Positions 11,988 to 23,083 of a DNA stretch of 64,000 nt are shown here, piece after piece. The DNA is from Aspidapion aeneum. Its lineage: Eukaryota > Arthropoda > Insecta > Coleoptera > Brentidae. The notes beneath the pieces were generated by a model. The model did not search any database. It was not told the origin of the DNA and worked only from the letters and a program-made list of their open reading frames with translations. Each line of letters opens with the position of its first letter. Position 1 is the first letter of the stretch. Made by a program: the position numbers and the translations under genes. The stretch is taken from positions 9,076,372 through 9,140,371 of the forward strand of contig OY755042.1 in the NCBI GenBank assembly GCA_963576565.1. The letters are read 5' to 3'.

Positions 11988-12838
11988 GTTCTTCTAAATA
12001 TTCTTCTAGAAAATTGGCTTCTTGCTGATTTTCATCAAACCAGTAGCTTGCCTTCGCGAAACATTTCCTCTTCTTCATATTTTTTTCTGATTCGCAAAAT
12101 CGATGACGTGCTTCGTCCATAGTGAGCGGCTACTCGACGCACCGACCAACCGGCATCTAATTTATGATTAAAATTTCAGCTTTATCAAATTCGGAAATTT
12201 GTGGAGGCATTTTGGAAAACTTGGACAAACAACAGGAACCGACAATTTCATGTTTTTGGCAAATAATAGAATCTTTGAATAATGAGGGTACTGAAATGTA
12301 AAGCCTACATTTTACCGCGTTTAATCGGTCAAAATATTTGATCCTTTAAAGAGACTCGTTTATTAGCCCAGTAAATGCGTATCTAGAACTGCCGTTTTCG
12401 TAACGAAATTGCGGAAGTTTTTTTTTTAACGGTTTTATATGTTTTCGAGGGTGCTGAATCCAAATTTATGGTTTCCTGCCTGGTAGGAAGTCGGCTTTAT
12501 AGCCAACTACGCAAAAAATCTGATTTTTTTCGCCATTTTTTCAGTTTTTTGCTTATATCTCAAAAACTATTCGTTTTTTGTAGATGAGCGTTCTATATAG
12601 AATTAAAGGAAATAAAATTTCCTACAAAATACGTTATTTAACTTTTATTTTATGATAAGCGATACCTGCGCTAGACCTCGCTAAAAAACAACTATTTTTT
12701 GATATTTTTTGAATTTTTAAAAAAACGCCCACTTCTTTCAAGTCGAGAAATAAACAAGTAATCAACAAAAATCTTAACTTAAAGTAAAAGAGCGTTAAAG
12801 AACATGGTTTCTAAAACTTGACGACAATGCAGGCGGAC

Positions 12839-13322
12839 CCAGGGCTATCAAAACGGATGGGCCACGATCCTCCACTTTGTTTACGTCACATCGGGGGGCT
12901 GATTTTTTTTATTGGCCACGTCCCGACACAATTGACTGTCTTTAAAATGTTGAAGTTGGAATGTTTTGAGATTGTTTTTACTATATTCTTGCAGAACAAT
13001 TTTTTTTAAATGTATAGTAATCCTTAATTTTTCAGAGCCGCTTCATTAGCTCACACAAAAATTAAATTTAAAGCAGAAGCGAATGTGACAAACACAGATG
13101 ACAAATTCAAATACATGTCAATTATAACAGTTGTCATGCGGGACATGGCGGGTAATTTGAATTCAAAATAAGAAATGCTAAATCTTGAAGATTTTAACCT
13201 TTTAATCATCTTGCATCCTTACAAATATTTCACTGAAATTTTGCAGAAATCTTTGGGCCATTTCGAAAACATCTGGACTCCCATAAGAACAGCTGATTTT
13301 TTCAGGGTCGTGGCCTGTATTT
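12839..13322 (+). repeat. Partial copy of the 25717-26707 inverted-repeat element
   Basis: It starts CCAGGGCTATCAAAACGG and follows the left arm of the element at 25717, including CCACGATCCTCCACTTT and GAATTCAAAA, then ends at GGGTCGTGGCC, before the right arm. The copy is truncated and internally shortened compared with the 25 kb copy. Confidence 0.8.
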
Positions 13323-13414
13323 TTTGTTAGTCTTGGCGGACCAAGGTTTGTCTATCACTCCCACTACTACATTCCTTGGCGACCGCCTGATTTTGCTTTG
13401 CGGTATGCGGTAGT

Positions 13415-14288
13415 GTGTTGTGGATTGATTATTTCCAAATGGTACCATTAATCTTGAAATTCGTTGAGTCTGAGCGGATGGGCAATTGGAAACTACACCT
13501 CCAAATAATATACGAAATGCTAACGTATTTCCATGCCAGCGGGCACTACAGGAATTTCAAACATTCACTTCCAAAGGGGGCTTCACTATTCGACGTACTG
13601 ACAAATGCTGGAGCAGAACATGGAGCGATATATGTATTGAACAGCATATCGCAAATGCAATTGAGGATTTCTGCGGTGTAAACTTTGGAACGACCGATCA
13701 GCATGCGGACATCCGTGATGCAAGAATAATTGTTGACAACAATTGTACACAAAATATGTTGGAATGGTTTCGACAACACCCACCGTTCTTCAAACCTCAG
13801 AACTAATATCAATCAGCACTGGGCTTCTAGGAGATCATAATCAATTGTCACTTGTTCAGGGAACCAATGGTATTAAAGGAATTGTTGGCAATGACTTCAA
13901 GAGTGTCAATTTCAAACGGACTGACCGAGTGCTGCCCCTTGCAACCATCAGCTCTTCCATCATCATTAATAACCATCCCGTGGTCATAAAGCCAGACACC
14001 CTGTTTCAAAGGATGGTTGTCGCCAAGCAGTCAGAAGAAGAACTAGAAGATTTCTTAACCTACGAAATGACTCCATATCCCTTATCTGTGTTCGATGAGA
14101 CTGGAATGAGAAAAGGGACAATATCTGCTTTGTACAAAGCATTTACACCGCTTCCAAACACTACGCAATTGAACAGCAGTACAGTATATGTGATTGATGG
14201 AGGCTTTGACGTCAGGTCATTCAAAGGAATGATGATCCTGCGCACATATTTCAATTATTTCGTTAGCCTAATTTTGAGTTTAATGTAG
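13415..14288 (+). pseudogene. Broken gene of a TE-associated family of unknown function
   Basis: Three overlapping frames read as one decayed protein. The first (from 13415) contains SERMGNWKLHLQIIYEML and HASGH. The second (from about 13555) contains KGGFTIRRTDKCWSRTWSD and IEQHIANAIEDFCG. After another shift the frame 13743-14288 gives FLTYEMTPYPLSVFDETGMR and VYVIDGG. From memory, insects and other animals have a repeated family with GNWELHLQ, ATGH, RRSDRFWAGLW-TDLxIEQ and YPLTPVPLSL-like blocks, often as multicopy genes; I do not know its biochemical role and cannot verify the match here. At least two frameshifts and a truncated 3' end are present. It lies between the inverted arms described for 12401-14997. 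Confidence 0.6.
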
Positions 14289-14392
14289 CTACCTAATCAG
14301 TTGTAAATATATTAATGTTTTCATGAAACATGGCTTGCCATCTAATTAATTTAACAAATGCTTCTCATAAAAATCTTTGTGAGAAAATTAAA

Positions 14393-14580
14393 TATGGCGC
14401 ACCCAGAAATATGTCTTGGGGGGGGGGGGCGAGGCCTTTGGGGGGGGGGGGAGACCCTATGATGTCGTATGTTATGCTACTTTTTGTGTTTATTCATGAA
14501 ATATGAGGAAAATATCGAAAAAAAAATTAGGCTTGGGAGGAGCCGGGCCCAGAGCCCCCCCACCCTGGGTGCGTCCATGC
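14393..14580. repeat. Degraded hAT-like MITE with G-runs
   Basis: The left side reads TGGCGCACCCAGAAATATG and the right side ends GGGTGCGTCCATG. G-runs follow the left end and a C-run precedes the right end. The interior (TTCATGAAATATGAGGAAA) is shared with the 16638-16829 MITE and the left end with a truncated copy at about 45226. The terminal CAG is mutated and no TSD is preserved. Confidence 0.6.
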
Positions 14581-14997
14581 CAGACATCTTGTTTATGATA
14601 TATAATGTACTCATACGTGATATAAGGGTTTATTAATATATCTCTCCCGTTGCAAGGGATGAAATTGGGTGTTTTAGACGTTTTTATGAAAATACAAAAA
14701 AAACATTGTGTTTCACTGAACTCTAGCGCGGAGACCGCATTATATAAAATGAATGTTGATAAGTGCGTTTTGTAGGAAATTTCATTTGCTTTAATTTTGT
14801 ATAGAACGTGCATCTTCAAAAAACGTATGGTTTTTAAGATATAAGCAAAAAACTATAAAAAGTGCTGAAAAATTCAGATTTTTTGCGTTTTTGGCTATGA
14901 AGCCGACCTCCTATGAGGCAGCAAACCATAAATTCGGATTCAGCACACTCGAAAACATATAAAACCGTTGAGAAAAATACTTCCGCAATTTTGTTTT

Positions 14998-16629
14998 GGA
15001 AAAATCACCATTTGACTGGGCTATATTCTAATGTCGAAAAATATTTCTTTTTTCAATTCGTAAACAAGTTGTAGCTCTGCTGAGCACAACATAGTATGAA
15101 TCGTTAAAATCGGTTTTGTCATTCCTGAGATATTAATTTTAGTTTTAGTCACATGTTGTTTTAAGATTTGTCGACCCTTTTTTGAATTAAAAAAATATCT
15201 AGATCCGCCATGCAAAATGAGGTATCAAACATTGGTTTTAGTTGTTTTTAAGATATTTGTGTTTGCACTACGATTCTTCGCATTTTAGACGGCTGCATCT
15301 CCTCATTAACACTAGATGGATTTTAACGAAACATAAAGCATTATTGTAACGACCGATAAGATAAAAATATCACAATCAAAAATTTCTGGCCACTTAAGAT
15401 TTAAGATAACGGACTAAATCAAGTTTGATTCTGTCCGCCATATTAACATTAACGACGGCGGCAAAACGAAATTGTGATCTTTGAAGAGCAATCAATCTTC
15501 GACATTGTGGTTGAACGAGAAATATATATTATGGAAAATAAAAAATCGATTTTAATGATTCTTCACCTCATGAGCGGCCGAGAAATATAAGAATAAACGA
15601 GCTTCTTTAAGGGATCAAGTATGATTATCGCCGCCATCTTGGATTTAAAGATGGCAGGAAATTATCATAATGCTCTTTAAAGAGCAATCGATCCTCGCAA
15701 AGATGGGTTCTGGTTCAGAAGAATTTTTCAATTTTTCCATTAAAAATAAATACATACAGAGTATATTTACGGATATTTAAAAAATATTACATCATTTTAC
15801 AGAGGTGCCCAACAGAATATAAAATCTGTAAAACAATGGTTGACACCAATTCAAGATGATGGATAAAAAATATCTCTGATTAAAATCATTATCTATTCCC
15901 TGCAAAATACAGTCTATTGTGTAACGGAAAAATTTTGGTCCATTTTGTCCTGGACAACCTGTTAGGTACCTTTCATAAAAACAAACTGCTCTTTTGATAA
16001 CAGAAAATCATGTGTTTAGACAAGTTATAGAGAAAAAAACTTTTATCTGATCATGACATGGAAAATTTACAAGTTTCTAGAATACGAGAATAAAACCGGT
16101 TTTTTATCTGTTAAATTCGAATGTTGTATATTTGTTTTCCTGGGAGATGTGAGGGTTCTATGCGCACAGAAATAGAATTTTGACGGTAACGCAGCCTAGA
16201 TCTCTTTGATATTCAACCGTTCTCTATTTGTCATGGAGTTAAAAAGGGTAATGAGCTTTGGTTGTTGTCAGTTGTCTACTACTTACTCGTACTAAGGTTA
16301 CGAAATTAAAGGATGACCGAAGGGGATGTCAAAGGAGAAAACAGACGCAGTTTCCTGACTAGACCTATACTCTAATTATGGTTTTAATAGTCATCTGGTA
16401 GTATATTGCACTAACGCATAAGTACTTTGCCTCACAGTTTGGATCCTATAGGTAGGTATAGTCTAAATTATACGCATTTGTAATGACGTCACCAGTTGAG
16501 AAAAAAACGTATGGCGTAGATATTTTTGTCAATCAATGTTTTTTGATTGACAGTGACGGATACTTCACATAACCAACTACCTACCTATTTAAATCATAGA
16601 AACTACTTTTTTTAAAAAGTTAATTGTCA
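14998..16629. other. AT-rich DNA, no gene seen
   Basis: Read on both strands I find no recognisable coding motif or clear repeat. Short GCCATNTT-type patches recur (15430, 15640) but are not assigned. Confidence 0.45.
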
Positions 16630-16637
16630 CCGCTGTT

Positions 16638-16829
16638 CAGTGGCGTATATAGAAAAACGTTTCGGGGGGGGGGCGAACACTTTCGGGGGGGGGGACGAGA
16701 CCCCACGAGTCCGTATTTTATGCTATTTTATGTTTGTATTCATGAAATATGTGGAAAGTATCCAAAAAAACGTTAGCTTCGGAGGGGGGCCGGGCCCCCA
16801 GCCCCCCCCACCCCTTATATACGCAGCTG
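16638..16829. mobile_element. hAT-type MITE, 192 bp, 8 bp TSD
   Basis: The ends are CAGTGGCGTATATAG and the complement of CAGCTGCGTATATAA. CCGCTGTT is duplicated exactly at 16630-16637 and 16830-16837. The body carries two G-runs on the left and a C-run on the right and shares its core with 14393-14580. It is too small to encode anything. Confidence 0.92.
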
Positions 16830-16975
16830 CCGCTGTTTATAATATACTAAACAAAGACAAACAAAAATGACGTCATTACAAATGGGTATAATTTGAACTG
16901 TATGAGAAAGTAGAGTTTTTATGGATATGCAGTTACGTAAAAATTTCGTCAATGTTATAAACAAGGACAGAAACA

Positions 16976-17215
16976 TACAGTGTGTTTCAAGAACATCGAA
17001 ACAGAGCCCTTTTTGGGTATTTAGAGTGTGAATTTGGAGAAACGCTCGGATATGTGGATTTTGTTTGCGAGGGGGACACTTTTTGGCAATCTTGAAATTT
17101 TTTTAGCACGAACCCTCTTCGAGGGGTATACTTTACCCCTATATTTTGAGTAGGGAAATTGACTCTAGTGATACCTTGTTTCTCAGTCAAACAAATACGG
17201 ACATAACAAACAGAT
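16976..17215 (+). repeat. Truncated left half of the 29471-30205 element family
   Basis: It shares GGGGTATACTTTACCCC, TATTTTGA and TTGCGAGGG with the left arm at 29471-29700. It begins ACAGTGTGTTTCAAGAAC, matching in inverse the end at about 38855-38879. The right half is absent. Confidence 0.8.
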
Positions 17216-17341
17216 GGAAACCACTCCTTATGAAAAACAAGCCTCTTTGGATTAAAAAGGGTGCGGGCCTTCATAGCTGGCTGCACACCAAGTAGTAGAA
17301 GTAGTAGCCTGTAGACTGGACTGTTTAGTTTTACTTAGTTG

Positions 17342-18390
17342 CAGTGGTAAACGGTTCAAATCGTAGACATCGGAAATAGTCCACTTTGAGTCACCACTAA
17401 ATATCAAACAAGAAAAACCAAATAATTTGTTTTTTACGCTGCACCCACAAATCATTTAAAACGCTTACAAACATCGTGAGAGAGTTTTCTTGTACCTATA
17501 GTTTTTGCCGCGACTTTTTCCCTCATACAATGTTTCTAAATCTGGTAAGGGAATTAACGTCCTTAAATTATGTAACGCAAAAATTTTGGATTTTTGACCC
17601 CCTCCCCCCTCATAACCCACTTTTAAAGAAAAAACACATTAAAAAACCATTGAGTGTAACTCAAAGCCAAACCCCGCTCCCCCCTTGAGCGTTACGTAAT
17701 TTAAGGATAGGCCCTAAAGGACAACCTTTTTGTTTGATTTTTAACTTTTCGTTAAAAAAAGGTCAACTTTTCGTTACAAAAAAGGTAAACTTTTAAAATC
17801 CCGGAAAGAAATGGTTATAATATCGGTAGTTTCCATGTTTTATTAAAGCTTTTGTACCACACACCGCACTTATAAAACTAATTATTACAAATCCCTTTGC
17901 TCTGGCAAACACTAAAATAAATATTCATTCAGTAAAGTACCGTAATGCCGTAAATTATATCAACCCTCAACTAGGTACACATTTGCAGTTGCGACTTGTT
18001 CATAAGATAAACGCGTGACTACCCCGATTTTCTAAAAATTTGCATAGCTGAGACGTCAGTTGAATAGTTCTATCCTTTTTAATATGTGTACAATCTGTAT
18101 TCATCCGTCCTTTATTCGGGGGAGTTTGGTTAGCAGACCCGGCAAAATCCACGGCGCATCTACACAGCGCAAACCCGAGAAGAGCGAAGCACGACGCCCA
18201 CCAGAACAAGACAAGGGCCCGAATAGCAACAGGCTTGCCCCTCGTACCAATTATACAAATTTTGTAGATGTGCCTTCCTAATTAGTGAGAAAAAAAAGGA
18301 CCAAAAATTTCTGTACTAAAAAAATATATTACTGTACTCAAAATTAGCCGGTGCTGCAGCCCCGCAGCCCTTATTGAATAACCGCCACTG
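17342..18390. mobile_element. Non-autonomous hAT-like element, 1049 bp, 8 bp TSD
   Basis: The left end is CAGTGGTAAACGG and the right end the complement of CAGTGGCGGTTATT. CTTAGTTG is duplicated exactly at 17334-17341 and 18391-18398. No transposase motif is visible. It hosts a Harbinger-like MITE at 17549-17714. The short frames inside show no recognisable domain. Confidence 0.85.
17549..17714. mobile_element. Harbinger-like MITE, 166 bp, TAA TSD (copy 2)
   Basis: The same inverted ends as 11332-11474 (GTCCTTAAATTA and the complement of TAATTTAAGGA) with TAA at 17546-17548 and 17715-17717. The left end has a 4 bp ATTA insertion relative to copy 1. Confidence 0.75.
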
Positions 18391-18398
18391 CTTAGTTG

Positions 18399-19584
18399 GA
18401 TTGCCCATTAGTACAATCTAAGTGAACTCCACGCTATATTAGCTTTGAAAACAGTTGTTTGAAAATATCTCAGGAACAAAAGCTCTTACGAAGTTTTTGG
18501 TTATAACAAAAATTACTATTAAGCAAAATGTGTTAGTCCGAAAATCACATATTGATGCGATGCTCAGTTAAAATATTAGCATTTCTATCAAAAAACTGTC
18601 ATTAGCAATAATGGATTTTTACTAAAATTTAACCAGCTGGTGTCAGTGTTAGGCACTATTTTTCAGAAAAATGTCATTACCACGTTTACTGCGTTACGGG
18701 GCCAATACGTCCCGTACAGCACTTTACTTGTGTACGGTAGGATATCCATAATATTGTCGCATATTGCAGATGCTGCTATTCTTCTATTTGTTGGGATTTT
18801 GTGGAGTTATCTAGAGCTACAGAATTGGAAGAGAGAGTACAAATCATTTTCAGCAAAAAAATGCTCGCCCCAAATTAGCCTCGAAACGTCAGCCCAATCA
18901 GGTACGGGACAAATACGACCCGTGACGCACTGCAGACTAGATACATATTTTCAGTGTCGCAGTGAACGTGTTAAAATTGGTCCAGCGGGCTGGACAGACA
19001 CACACACACACGGACAAACGTCGCGACAAAATTGCACTAAATACATTCAAATAACACCTTTTCGGCGTTATCTCAAAAAAAAACAGACATATCAAGATAA
19101 TTAAGGCTCGGATTTCTGTTTAGTTTGGAGAATTGTTTAAAAAAATCAACGGAGAAATTTATAATAGATAAACCTTCAAAATAATTCTGGGTAAAATCGG
19201 CTTAGGATTTTTTTAATTATTGAAGCAACAAGAACTGAACAAATTCACAGACAGATAGTCGAACAGACGAAAAAAGAGACAATTCATTAAAAAATGTCTT
19301 TTTTGCACAAATACTTTTTTACGTGCTAGGGAAATAACATCAAAACATTAAATAGCAATAGTGTGGGGTAGGCTCTTAAGGTCACTATATAACGAAGTTC
19401 CTTCTAATAGGGTCTAGGCCTGGCGACCAGGTACATTAAGCGCCCTTTTCGCCAATCAAAACATTAAACTTTTGACCAAAAATTTAAACTTTTTTTACCC
19501 ATAAAATTAGGGCTTCTGCTTGAAATAAATGTTGAATTGGTAAAAGTTGAGAATGATATAGAGTTTTTCTAATTTTTCTATTAA
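18399..19584. other. No supported gene
   Basis: A 154-codon open frame at 18640-19104 exists, but its second half is a low-complexity ACACAC and GGACAG stretch and I recognise no domain. A short (AC)n run lies at about 18996-19012. Confidence 0.5.
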
Positions 19585-19833
19585 CAATAGAGAATTATTG
19601 AAATACAGCCAGGCTATAATTGTGCCAGGCACTATTTTGACACATACACATCGAAAACTGACAGTTAATCCTTCAAAATTGACATACCAAAGTCGAATTT
19701 AAAACTTTCGTCATTTATGTTTTATTGTTTATAAAGTAAAGAAAGGCAAGATCACAGCAGATATTACAATGTGAAGGTGTCAAAATTATGCCTCACTTTT
19801 ATAGCCTGGCTTTATTTCAATAATTCTCTATTG
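19585..19833. repeat. Inverted-repeat element, 249 bp (probable MITE)
   Basis: The ends pair over about 40 bp, both reading CAATAGAGAATTATTGAAAT with one or two later mismatches. The interior ACATACCAAAGTCGAATTTA also occurs, inverted, near 45540-45570. If TA at 19588-19589 and 19829-19830 is the duplication this would be a mariner-type MITE; this is uncertain. Confidence 0.65.
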
Positions 19834-20581
19834 GCTGGGAATTCACTGGGAATATTTATGATAATAATGATAATTTGAACCGCACCGGCGCACCACATTA
19901 CAAGACATAACTTTCTGAATTAAAATGTGTGAGGGTAAAATCGCACGGTCGCAGAAAAAACTATCTATCGTGACGCTACTGAACTTTCTCGTCTTTTACT
20001 AAAAACTATCCGTCAAGACGACTTACCCATGAAATGTTGTTTTCTTATTGATTTTTTTTCTTCTTTTGCACAAAAAAACAATTTCGCACCATGGTTGAAC
20101 TCAAATAGTTACTGCTAAATAATATTCCCGCACGAAATTAAAAAAAAAATCATTTCCGTAGTTAGACAATATTGTCTATCAGTTTTCCCTGTATAAAACG
20201 ACAAGCAGGTTGAATCACTCAAAATACGGCAGGTGGATTAAAATTAGCCAACTGCTTTTCTGTCGCACTTATGCTGTCAGTGTGAAAGATATAAAAGTAC
20301 CCATATATTATCTAAGGTGTTATTAGCATCCAAAATCAGCCTATCTTTGTCCGTGTCACATGTTCAATAATGTCTATTTTTTTATTGTAAAAGAAATACC
20401 TGCACATAGAAACCAAATTAGATAGGGTCAACAAACAATGCCTTGTCTTTCCGTCTCTAAAGGCCCTTTCAGGGCCTTATACAACTCAATTAGATAAAAG
20501 TTCATACAAACTAGGGTGTGAAAGGTTCGAAACATGTAGATACATTTAAATAAAATTTGGTTTAGTTTCTAAACTTTTTAG

Positions 20582-20687
20582 GCTTTATATAATGATATAA
20601 TATTTGGAATTACAGCGTCTTCAGGAGTGGGTAAAGGACTTCCAAAGGCATACGAATTACTTACGTATTCAGCTGAAGCATTAAAAG
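20582..20687 (+). CDS. Possible host exon, 106 bp, gene unknown
   Basis: The sequence AAACTTTTTAG precedes an open stretch ended by AAAAG-GTAAAA. Only one of the three frames is open. It encodes 35 residues including DIIFGITASSGVGKGLPK and AYELLTYSAEALK, with balanced composition unlike the surrounding AT-rich noise. The exon would start in phase 0 and leave one base (G). That base joins correctly to the candidate exon at 25444-25481, giving ...EALK-ETGRSL... I recognise no family. No flanking exon was found upstream. The 4.76 kb between would be an intron full of transposons. Chance occurrence cannot be excluded. Confidence 0.4.
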
Positions 20688-21316
20688 GTAAAAACAAATT
20701 TGTAATAAAATTTTTATAAACACATTTTTCTCGAAAATGGTGCATTTTAGCGGGGTTAGAAAAAAATTACCGTCTATACGTCCAAAACATCATGTTTTCT
20801 TATTCTGTAATCAAACTTACGAAAAATAAACAAACAAAATAATTTGGGGCAAATTTTTTATACGGCACCTCCTCTGTTACTCACCACTAAGAACACTAGA
20901 ATGCCAACTCTTATACTGTTAAATAGAGCCTTAAAGGTTTAGGAATTTAACACCGTTTATCTTAAAAACCAACACGTTTTTGATTCTAGTTTATATAAAC
21001 GTCTAGCTCTATTTTGGACCGTAGAATACGCAGCTAAAATATTTCCGTCTAATTTGGGGACACCCTGTTTAAATATTTAAATAATAATATTGAAAATAAA
21101 AAATCCAACAAGATACGTTTGACAATTCAAAAAAAATTATATGAACTGGAAAAATGTTTTGATTGGTTTTTTATACACGAAATAAAAGCATAGTGAATTT
21201 TTTATTTAATGCAGGGCATCAAATCAGGAAAAGCCATAAATCTTCTGACAGAAGCGCCACCCAGAGTATAGAGTAACTTGCGAATGGATTTTACAACCAA
21301 CCAAAATTAAAGAAAA
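20688..21316. other. AT-rich DNA, possible intron
   Basis: No gene or clear repeat seen. If the exon at 20582-20687 is real, this is intronic. Confidence 0.4.
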
Positions 21317-21360
21317 GGTGCACCCGAGGAGTGGCTCGAACGATTTTTGTACATCAAAAG

Positions 21361-21510
21361 GAAATACCTACGGTATATTACCTACGGTATTTCCTGGTAT
21401 TTCCCAGTATTTCCTCAAATTTTAATGGTATTTCCTAGTATTTCCCAAGCACTTCCTGGTATTTCCTAATATATTTCCCAGTACTTCCCAAGTATTTTCT
21501 GGTATTTCCC
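21361..21510. repeat. Degenerate GTATTTCC minisatellite
   Basis: About ten imperfect units of roughly 10-16 bp built from GGTATTTCC, with variants such as AGTACTTCCCA. Seen directly. Confidence 0.85.
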
Positions 21511-21520
21511 CTCACCTGTA

Positions 21521-23043
21521 CAGCGTGTCCCATTTTCGATGGGATTAAATGGGAAACTCGGTTATTATTAAAGATATTGATTTTCTGATTGCACCTTACC
21601 GTGCTCTTTTTTGGAGCCCTTCAAAATGGTGTAATTAGATTTTTGCTATACCCCGTGGTTTCGCTAATACAGGGAGTTTTTGAAAAAATTGCATTTTAAT
21701 TAATTCCTTGTATCTCGCTTATTTTACAAGATATTTTTATTCTGTAAAAACCTTTCTATGGCAACTTTTTTAGAACAAAATAATGACGTTGTCAATTTTT
21801 TAAAATATTATTTAGTTTTTGAGATATGGTATTTATCATAAAAAAATTAAATACGGACCTGGATTTTTTTTATTACTATTTTGATTGGTTCCATGCTATT
21901 ATTACCTTAAAATGATAAAACTTTAATATTTTTTGATTAAGGGTTAAAAAAAACTATTAAATATTTGAAAAAAAATTATAGTCCGAACCAGGAAGTTTCG
22001 AACGTAATTATAAATTAAAAATTGCAAGATACACTAGTTGAACGATTTTTAGTTTATCTGTTTTGAAATGATAATTAAAAGATTTATAAATAAAGTAAAA
22101 AACGTTAAAAAGTTACAAAAATAATATCATACTAATTATTTGATGGTAGCACAGCAGGTCGTGAAATTTACAAAACAAAAGCGTGGAATTGACATTGTCA
22201 TTTTACTTGTCATTTTTGTGAATGGCTTACAATTATTTTAAACTGGCTAGAAATCGACCATATCCAGATTTTGAAAAATGTGATATGTTTGACTGCTTCA
22301 TTCAAGCAACAAAATCCCAATATTTAAATGGCAGAAATATTTTTATGCAAAATGCGTTAAGAAAAATTACTCAAAAATGCCAACAATGTCTTACACATAA
22401 TGGTAATCAGAAAAATTAGTTATTTTTTGTAATTTGTTTTTTTTTGTATTTTTCGTAGACTTTGTTTCAAATAAATCTGTAAATTAACGTAAAACCATTT
22501 TAATATGCTAAGTATCAAAACAGTGAAACTAAAAATTGTTAAACTAGCAATTTTTAATTTATATTTATGTTGGAAATATCCAGGTTTGGACTAATTTTTT
22601 TTTAATATTAAATATTTTTTTTATCTTAAAACAAAAAATTTAAAATTTTTTATTATTTTATGATAATACTAGCATGAAACCAATCAAAATAGTAATAAAA
22701 AAACTCCAGGTCCGTATTTAACTTTTTTATGATAAATACCATATCTGAAAAACTAAATAATATTTTAAAAAGTTGACGTCATTATTTTCTTCTAAAAAAG
22801 TTGCCATGAAAAGGTTTTTACAGATTAAAAATATCTCGCAAAATAAGCGAGATACAAGGGATTATTAAAAATACAATTTTTCAAAAACTCCCTGTAGTAG
22901 CGAAACTACGGGGTATAGAAAAAATCTGATTACGCCATTTTTAAGGGCTCAAAAAAAGAGCACGTTAAGGTGCAATCAGAAAATCAATATCTTTAATAAT
23001 AACCGAGTTTCCCATTTAATCCCATCGAAAATGGGACCCGCTG
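21521..23043. mobile_element. TA-flanked element with about 500 bp TIRs, 1523 bp
   Basis: The ends read CAGCGTGTCCCATTTTCG and the complement of CAGCGGGTCCCATTTTCG, each bordered by TA (21519-21520, 23044-23045). The inverted arms extend about 500 bp with modest divergence. A TA duplication and CAG start suggest the Tc1/mariner superfamily. The unique centre (about 22100-22500) contains a 65-codon ORF and an AATAAA, not a transposase. Confidence 0.85.
22222..22419 (+). CDS. Small ORF (65 codons) inside a long-TIR element
   Basis: It begins MAYNYFKLARNRPYPDF, contains KCDMFDCF and the cysteine pair KCQQCL, and ends at 22419. It lies wholly in the unique centre of the element at 21521-23043. 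A polyadenylation-like AATAAA occurs at about 22470. I recognise no family. Length and context fit either the remnant 5' exon of an ancestral transposase or a captured sequence; a chance ORF is also possible. Confidence 0.3.
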   Translation: MAYNYFKLARNRPYPDFEKCDMFDCFIQATKSQYLNGRNIFMQNALRKITQKCQQCLTHNGNQKN

Positions 23044-23083
23044 TACACCAATAGGAAATACCGAGCCACCCCTCGAGTGCACC

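Larger units (their letters stand above)
10333..12210 (-). pseudogene. Decayed Tc1/mariner-type transposase, split by a hAT-like insertion
   Basis: The minus strand starts with an ATG at 12210 (MPPQISEFDKAEIL). After a one-base frameshift it reads LDAGWSVRRVAAHYGRS and SSILRIRKKYEEEEM, a helix-turn-helix DNA-binding region as in Tc1-like transposases. Past the insertion at 11020-11987 the catalytic half continues: FNAQVYVTIMRDVMLPQ (about 10760-10715) and, after an (AT)n run, FHDNNVEVLP, WPAKAPDTNSVENVWEL and MPRR (about 10590-10395). The latter match the usual W-P-A-x-S-P-D-L-N-P-I-E-N-x-W block holding the third catalytic acid. Stops, frameshifts and missing sequence between the halves make it non-functional. 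The DDE subtype cannot be set. Confidence 0.85.
12401..14997. mobile_element. Long inverted arms enclosing a broken gene (possible TE, 2.6 kb)
   Basis: About 290 bp at 12401-12690 pairs with the complement of about 14708-14997 with moderate divergence; shared blocks include GGTTTTATATGTTTTCGAG and TTTTTTGCTTATATCT. Between the arms lie a partial dispersed repeat (12839-13322), the gene relic at 13415-14288 and a degraded hAT-like end pair (14393-14580). The arms could be TIRs of one large element or two independent insertions in opposite orientation. No TSD was identified. Confidence 0.5.
21317..23083. repeat. Outer inverted repeat around a minisatellite and a TIR element
   Basis: The 22 bp at 21317-21338 (GGTGCACCCGAGGAGTGGCT...) pair with the complement of 23062-23083 with two mismatches. 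Inside, 21361-21510 is a degenerate minisatellite of GGTATTTCCTA/GTATTTCCCA units, and a short inverted piece of it lies at 23049-23062. The TA-flanked element at 21521-23043 sits in the middle. This looks like an older element with a minisatellite core that received the younger insertion. Confidence 0.6.

Noticed and set aside
13546..13812. Minus-strand frames opposite the gene relic
   Set aside because: They are antisense to the better supported + strand relic and carry no motif.
18640..19104. 154-codon + strand open frame
   Set aside because: No recognised domain; the second half runs through a low-complexity ACACAC/GGACAG stretch common in repeats.
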